Position numbers and translations under genes: made by a program
Notes under the pieces: generated by a model
Databases searched by the model: none
What the model was told of the DNA's origin: nothing
What the model saw: only the letters and a program-made list of their open reading frames with translations
Shown: piece after piece, positions 6,345 through 9,659 of the stretch
Position numbering within the stretch: position 1 is the stretch's first letter
How the letters are laid out: each line of letters opens with the position of its first letter
Assembly (NCBI GenBank): GCA_024642325.1
Contig: JAHEBI010000057.1
Span: 1-9,659, forward strand
Direction of reading: 5' to 3'
Source: Eudoraea sp.
Lineage (GTDB): Bacteria > Bacteroidota > Bacteroidia > Flavobacteriales > Flavobacteriaceae
DNA length: 9,659 nt

Positions 6345-6869
6345 TTATCCTTTAAAGACTTTTTCTAACGAAACACCCCTTTGTTTGGCTACAGACCTGG
6401 CATCCCTTAATTGTAATAAGGCATCAAATGTAGCCTTCACCACATTATGAGGGTTAGAGGATCCTTGAGATTTAGACAAAACGTCCTGAACCCCAACTGA
6501 TTCCAATACAGCTCTTACTGCACCTCCGGCGATTACCCCTGTACCATGAGAAGCGGGCTGGATATACACACGTGCACCTCCAAATTTTCCCTTTTGCTCA
6601 TGTGGCAAAGTACCTTTGCTCAATGGTATTCTTATCAGGTTCTTTTTGGCATCTTCAATAGCCTTTGCTATCGCTGTAGCTACTTCTTTAGACTTTCCAA
6701 GACCATGACCAACCACGCCATTCTCATCACCCACTACCACGATCGCAGAAAAGCCGAAAGCTCTACCACCTTTTGTTACTTTGGTAACTCTTTGAACACC
6801 AACCAATCTGTCTTTTAGTTCAAGACCTCCCGGTTTAACAATTTCTACATTTTTGTACTTCCCGAACAT
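6345..6869 (-). CDS. rpsE: 30S ribosomal protein S5
   Basis: S5 binds near the decoding region and the mRNA entry, and loop changes in the family give spectinomycin resistance or altered accuracy. The 174 residues show the double-stranded RNA-binding-like N-terminal domain with VTKVTKGGRAFGFSAIVVVG at about 28-47 and GDENGVVGHGLGKSKEV at about 47-63. The C-terminal domain has GGARVYIQPASHGTGVIAGG at about 97-116, then RAVLESVG and GSSNPHNVVKATFDAL at about 136-151. The spectinomycin loop (KGGRAFGF) matches wild-type relatives, so no resistance change is evident. The start MFGKYKNVEIVKPGGLELKD aligns with Bacteroidota homologues. It follows rplR after 8 bases and precedes rpmD by 11. Confidence 0.99.
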   Translation of the reverse strand: MFGKYKNVEIVKPGGLELKDRLVGVQRVTKVTKGGRAFGFSAIVVVGDENGVVGHGLGKSKEVATAIAKAIEDAKKNLIRIPLSKGTLPHEQKGKFGGARVYIQPASHGTGVIAGGAVRAVLESVGVQDVLSKSQGSSNPHNVVKATFDALLQLRDARSVAKQRGVSLEKVFKG

Positions 6870-6877
6870 ATTTCCTA

Positions 6878-7234
6878 TTAAAATTTTAGACCGGCCTCTC
6901 TGGCACCTTCGGCCAATGATTTTACCCTTCCGTGATACAAATTGCCTCCGCGATCAAAAGCAGCCGTTTCTATCCCGGCTTTCTTTGCTTTTTCACCTAT
7001 TGCCTTACCAACAAGGTTGGCAATCTCAATCTTAGTACCTTTTGCCTTACTTAGTTCTTTATCTCTAGATGAAGCAGCAGCTAAGGTAACACCATTATTA
7101 TCGTCAATTAATTGGGCATAAATTTCTTTGTTGCTCCTAAAAACAGACAATCTAGGCCTCTCTGTAGTTCCAAAGGATACTTTTCTTATCCTTTTTCTTA
7201 TACGCTCTCTTCTTTCAGTTTTTGATAATCCCAT
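6878..7234 (-). CDS. rplR: 50S ribosomal protein L18
   Basis: L18 binds 5S rRNA together with L5 and helps dock it onto the 23S rRNA central protuberance. The 118 residues are typical. The basic N terminus (RRERIRKRIRK at about 8-18) is followed by RPRLSVFRSNKEIYAQLIDD at about 27-44, and the C terminus carries FDRGGNLYHGRVKSLAEGAR at about 93-112, the family hallmark. It lies 10 bases after rplF and 8 before rpsE, the standard place. The same transcript encodes L5, so both 5S-binding partners are made together; L25/Ctc is not in the window. Confidence 0.99.
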   Translation of the reverse strand: MGLSKTERRERIRKRIRKVSFGTTERPRLSVFRSNKEIYAQLIDDNNGVTLAAASSRDKELSKAKGTKIEIANLVGKAIGEKAKKAGIETAAFDRGGNLYHGRVKSLAEGAREAGLKF

Positions 7235-7244
7235 AATTCTATTA

Positions 7245-7787
7245 TTAAGCGGATTTACCTGCTTTTCTTCTTAATTGTTCACCTACAAATTTTATCCCTT
7301 TCCCTTTGTAAGGTTCGGGTTTGCGGAATGATCTTATTTTGGCCGCAATCTGGCCTACCAATTGTTTGTCGTGTGAGGTAAGCTTTATAATTGGGTTTTT
7401 TCCTTTCTCAGATATGGTCTCTACTTTAACTTCAGGAGCCAGATCCAATACAATATTATGTGAGAAACCCAAGGCCAGATCTAATTTTTGACCCTGATTA
7501 CCAGCACGGTATCCAACCCCCACCAATTCCAGTTCTTTTGTCCAACCTTTTGTTACTCCCAAAATCATGTTGAAAATCAAAGATCTGTAAAGGCCATGTT
7601 TGGCTTTATGTTCTTTAGATTCAGAAGGTCTTGTTACCACAATCTGACCATCTTCAGATTTAATGGAAACCCCTGAATATTCCTGCCTTAATTCACCCAG
7701 CTTCCCTTTTACAGTGATAAGATTATCCTGCAGTTCAACTGTGGCTCCTTCCGGAATTTCTATTGGATTGTTCCCTATTCTAGACAT
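7245..7787 (-). CDS. rplF: 50S ribosomal protein L6
   Basis: L6 contacts the sarcin-ricin loop region near the factor-binding site of the 50S subunit. The 180 residues hold the two repeated L6 domains: the first begins MSRIGNNPIEIPEGATVELQ and runs to about residue 82, the second runs from about 90 (VGVGYRAGNQGQKLDLALGF) to the end. The closing signature RKPEPYKGKGIKFVGEQLRR (about 155-174) is strongly conserved in the family. It lies 19 bases after rpsH and 10 before rplR. The ATG is the family start; AGGAAA just upstream is the closest thing to a purine-rich ribosome binding site in this cluster but does not form a proper AGGAGG. Confidence 0.99.
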   Translation of the reverse strand: MSRIGNNPIEIPEGATVELQDNLITVKGKLGELRQEYSGVSIKSEDGQIVVTRPSESKEHKAKHGLYRSLIFNMILGVTKGWTKELELVGVGYRAGNQGQKLDLALGFSHNIVLDLAPEVKVETISEKGKNPIIKLTSHDKQLVGQIAAKIRSFRKPEPYKGKGIKFVGEQLRRKAGKSA

Positions 7788-7806
7788 TTTCCTATCTCTT
7801 TATTTC

Positions 7807-8205
7807 TTAATATACGTAGCATAAAACCTCGCCACCAACATTGTCGCGTTTCGCTTGTTTGCTGGTCATAACACCATGCGATGTAGACACAATGGCAATC
7901 CCCAGGCCGTTGAGTACTCTTGGCATATCTCCTGAACCGGCATATTTTCTAAGACCAGGTGTACTTATACGCTGAATCTTCTTAATCACGGGTTCTTTGG
8001 TCAACCTGTCGTACTTGAGGGCAATTTTTATAATACCCTGTACTTCATTCTCCTCGAATTTATAACTCAAAATATATCCTTGATCGAATAAAATGTTAGT
8101 TACTTCTTTTTTCAAATTAGAAGCAGGAATTTCAACTACCCGATGACCCGCACTACTTGCGTTTCTAATTCTTGTTAAATAATCTGCTAGTGGATCTGTA
8201 AACAT
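7807..8205 (-). CDS. rpsH: 30S ribosomal protein S8
   Basis: S8 binds helix 21 of 16S rRNA as a primary assembly protein; in E. coli it is also the repressor of the spc operon. The 132 residues match the family: MFTDPLADYLTRIRNASSAG at the start, VVEIPASNLKKEVTNILFDQ at about 23-42, RISTPGLRKYAGSGDMPRVL at about 79-98 and the C-terminal STSHGVMTSKQAKRDNVGGE at about 107-126. The STSxGVMT motif and the terminal LCYVY are diagnostic. It lies 21 bases after rpsN and 19 before rplF. I looked at the rplX-rplE junction, the E. coli S8 target site, and saw no convincing helix-21 mimic. Confidence 0.99.
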   Translation of the reverse strand: MFTDPLADYLTRIRNASSAGHRVVEIPASNLKKEVTNILFDQGYILSYKFEENEVQGIIKIALKYDRLTKEPVIKKIQRISTPGLRKYAGSGDMPRVLNGLGIAIVSTSHGVMTSKQAKRDNVGGEVLCYVY

Positions 8206-8226
8206 CTTCTTAACTTTTATATTGGA

Positions 8227-8496
8227 TTACCAACTTGCCTTTTTAACTCCGGGAATCAATCCATTGTTAGCCATTTCTCTAAACATTACACGAGAAACAC
8301 CAAATGTTCTCATATAGCCCTTAGGTCTACCTGTTAATTTACATCTATTGTGCATTCGAATAGGGGAAGCATTCTTTGGCAGTTTCTGCAATCCTTCGTA
8401 GTCGCCAGCTTCTTTTAAAGCTTTTCTCTTCTCCGCATATTTTGCCACTGTCTTAGCCCTTTTTCTTTCCCGGGCTTTCATTGATTCTTTAGCCAT
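8227..8496 (-). CDS. rpsN: 30S ribosomal protein S14 (zinc-independent form)
   Basis: S14 sits in the 30S head near the A site and is needed late in assembly. At 89 residues this is the longer type without a zinc ribbon; the zinc type is about 61 residues with two CxxC pairs. The only cysteine is Cys52, in NRCKLTGRPKGYMRTFGVSR (50-69), the conserved core. The N terminus is rich in Lys/Arg (KARERKRAKTVAKYAEKRKA at 7-26) and the C terminus is GLIPGVKKASW, the family ending. It starts 1 base after the rplE stop, so the two are probably translationally coupled, and rpsH follows after 21 bases. Confidence 0.99.
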   Translation of the reverse strand: MAKESMKARERKRAKTVAKYAEKRKALKEAGDYEGLQKLPKNASPIRMHNRCKLTGRPKGYMRTFGVSRVMFREMANNGLIPGVKKASW

Positions 8497-8497
8497 A

Positions 8498-9049
8498 CTA
8501 ATTCTTTTTAAAAGGTAATCCCAATTCGGTTAACAATGATTTTGCTTCTTTGTCTGTATCAGCACTTGTCACAAATGTGATATCCATTCCATTAATCCTG
8601 TTGATCTTATCAATATTAATCTCAGGGAAGATAATCTGCTCTGTAACACCCAGGTTGTAATTTCCTCTTCCGTCAAAGCCTGTTGCTCTAATCCCCTGGA
8701 AATCTCTAACCCTTGGTAAGGCAGTAGTAACCAATCTATCTAAAAATTCATACATGCGCTCGCCTCTAAGAGTGACTTTAGCACCGATTGGCATTCCCTT
8801 TCTTAATTTAAAAGCTGCAACATCCTTCTTAGAAATTGTGGATATTGCCTTCTGACCGGTAATAAGAGTTAACTCATCCAGGGCATGATCCACCAATTTT
8901 TTATCGGCTACCGCAGCACCAACACCCCTGCTGAGAACTATTTTTTCCAGCTTGGGTACCTGCATTACATTTTTGTAACCAAATTCCTCTTTAAGAGCCA
9001 TCACAATTCGCTCTCTATATTCTTGTTTTAATCTTGGAACGTAAGCCAT
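8498..9049 (-). CDS. rplE: 50S ribosomal protein L5
   Basis: L5 binds 5S rRNA with L18 in the central protuberance and contacts S13 and P-site tRNA across the subunit interface. The 183 residues are of usual length. Landmarks are VPRLKQEYRERIV at about 4-16, VPKLEKIVLSRGVGAAVADK at about 31-50, the L5 signature region LITGQKAISTISKKDVAAFK at about 62-81, GMPIGAKVTLRGERMYEFLD at about 85-104, and FPEINIDKINRINGMDITFV at about 141-160. It starts 2 bases after the rplX stop and ends 1 base before rpsN, the tightest packing in the window, consistent with coupled translation. No truncation or frameshift is visible. Confidence 0.99.
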   Translation of the reverse strand: MAYVPRLKQEYRERIVMALKEEFGYKNVMQVPKLEKIVLSRGVGAAVADKKLVDHALDELTLITGQKAISTISKKDVAAFKLRKGMPIGAKVTLRGERMYEFLDRLVTTALPRVRDFQGIRATGFDGRGNYNLGVTEQIIFPEINIDKINRINGMDITFVTSADTDKEAKSLLTELGLPFKKN

Positions 9050-9051
9050 AA

Positions 9052-9363
9052 CTAAATTACTTCGTTGGATTTTTTTGAAAATCGTACTTTCTTCCCATCC
9101 CTTACCTCATAACCTACTCTAGTTGTTTCACCAGATTTGGAATCAATAAGTGATAGGTTAGACAAATGTATAGGAGCTTCTTTTTTCACAATTCCTCCCT
9201 GTGGGTTTTGCGCACTGGGCTTTTCATGTTTAGACACTAAATTAGCGCCTTCCACAATCGCCTTATTTTTTTCACGGTCTACAGTAACAACCTTGCCTTC
9301 GGTTCCTTTATGGTCACCTGCAACTATCCTTACTGTATCTCCCGTTTTTATTCTTAATTTCAT
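9052..9363 (-). CDS. rplX: 50S ribosomal protein L24
   Basis: L24 is an early 50S assembly protein that binds the 5' end of 23S rRNA and lies near the exit tunnel opening. The 103 residues begin with a KOW motif: IKTGDTVRIVAGDHKGTEGK at about 5-24, including the conserved glycines. This is followed by KNKAIVEGANLVSKHEKPSA at about 32-51 and the PQGGIVKKEAPIHLSNL block at about 54-70, which is family specific. The C terminus is basic (VRDGKKVRFSKKSNEVI). It follows rplN after 11 bases and precedes rplE by 2. The ATG agrees with the homologous N terminus. Confidence 0.99.
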   Translation of the reverse strand: MKLRIKTGDTVRIVAGDHKGTEGKVVTVDREKNKAIVEGANLVSKHEKPSAQNPQGGIVKKEAPIHLSNLSLIDSKSGETTRVGYEVRDGKKVRFSKKSNEVI

Positions 9364-9374
9364 CTTACAATATT

Positions 9375-9659
9375 TTAAAGCACCTCAGGAGCTAATGAAA
9401 CAATTTTCATGAATTGCTTATCACGCAACTCCCTGGCAACAGGTCCGAAAACGCGAGTTCCTCTCATTTCACCCGTAGGGTTTAACAAAACACAGGCGTT
9501 ATCATCAAAACGAATATAAGAACCATCCGGTCTCCTTACTTCTTTTTTTGTTCTTACAACAACGGCCGTTGAAACAGTACCTTTCTTAATACCACCGTTT
9601 GGGGTAGCCTCTTTAACAGTAACTACGATTTTGTCTCCAACCGATGCATATCTCCTCTT
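9375..9659 (-). CDS. rplN: 50S ribosomal protein L14, C-terminal part
   Basis: The minus strand is open from the right edge to a TAA at 9377-9375, giving 94 residues of a protein that is normally about 122, so about 28 N-terminal residues and the start lie outside. L14 is a universal 50S protein at the subunit interface, contacts 16S helix 14 and binds the silencing factor RsfS. Recognisable stretches are RRYASVGDKIVVTVKEA at the cut end, then KKGTVSTAVVVRTKKEVRRP, IRFDDNACVLLNPTGEMRGT, VFGPVARELRDKQFMKIVSL and the terminal APEVL. Order with rplX next, 11 bases on, is standard. Nothing in the visible part is unusual. Confidence 0.97.
   Translation of the reverse strand, partial: KRRYASVGDKIVVTVKEATPNGGIKKGTVSTAVVVRTKKEVRRPDGSYIRFDDNACVLLNPTGEMRGTRVFGPVARELRDKQFMKIVSLAPEVL

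Noticed and set aside
9040..9070. Possible S8 repressor site at the rplX-rplE junction, by analogy with the E. coli spc operon
   Set aside because: The junction is only 2 bases with AT-rich flanks, and I could not find a stem resembling 16S helix 21.

Overview
The window looks like chromosome from a member of the Bacteroidota, most likely class Flavobacteriia. It carries the downstream two thirds of the S10-spc-alpha ribosomal protein locus, all on the minus strand. The taxonomic reading rests on the protein sequences (C-minus forms of L36, S14 and S4, and Bacteroidota-like S5, S8 and L17), on AT-rich spacers without AGGAGG-type ribosome binding sites, and on carA following rplQ, an arrangement I associate with flavobacteria. 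I cannot name a genus.

Read in the direction of transcription (right to left), the spc part is rplN (cut by the right edge), rplX, rplE, rpsN, rpsH, rplF, rplR, rpsE, rpmD, rplO and secY. The alpha part follows: infA, rpmJ, rpsM, rpsK, rpsD, rpoA and rplQ. Two of these are short genes, rpmD (59 codons) and rpmJ (38 codons). Most spacers are 1 to 21 bases and no genes overlap, so this reads as one long co-transcribed unit. Three spacers are larger: 101 bases before rpsD, 56 before rplQ and 94 before carA. The first two contain possible RNA hairpins and the third a strong bidirectional terminator. The 5' part of carA, carbamoyl-phosphate synthase small subunit, runs off the left edge.

The genes supply the central domain and peptidyl-transferase surroundings of the 50S subunit (L14, L24, L5, L6, L18, L30, L15, L36, L17), the body and head of the 30S subunit (S14, S8, S5, S13, S11, S4), initiation factor IF-1, the SecY channel and the RNA polymerase alpha subunit. 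Ribosome assembly, secretion capacity and transcription capacity are thus produced from one transcript.

I found no mobile element, CRISPR array, tRNA, defence gene or unknown cassette, and I do not think a new biological system is present. The points worth a second look are modest: a long charged tail on L17, a nested hairpin ahead of rpsD, a hairpin between rpoA and rplQ, and an L36 that has lost its zinc ligands.
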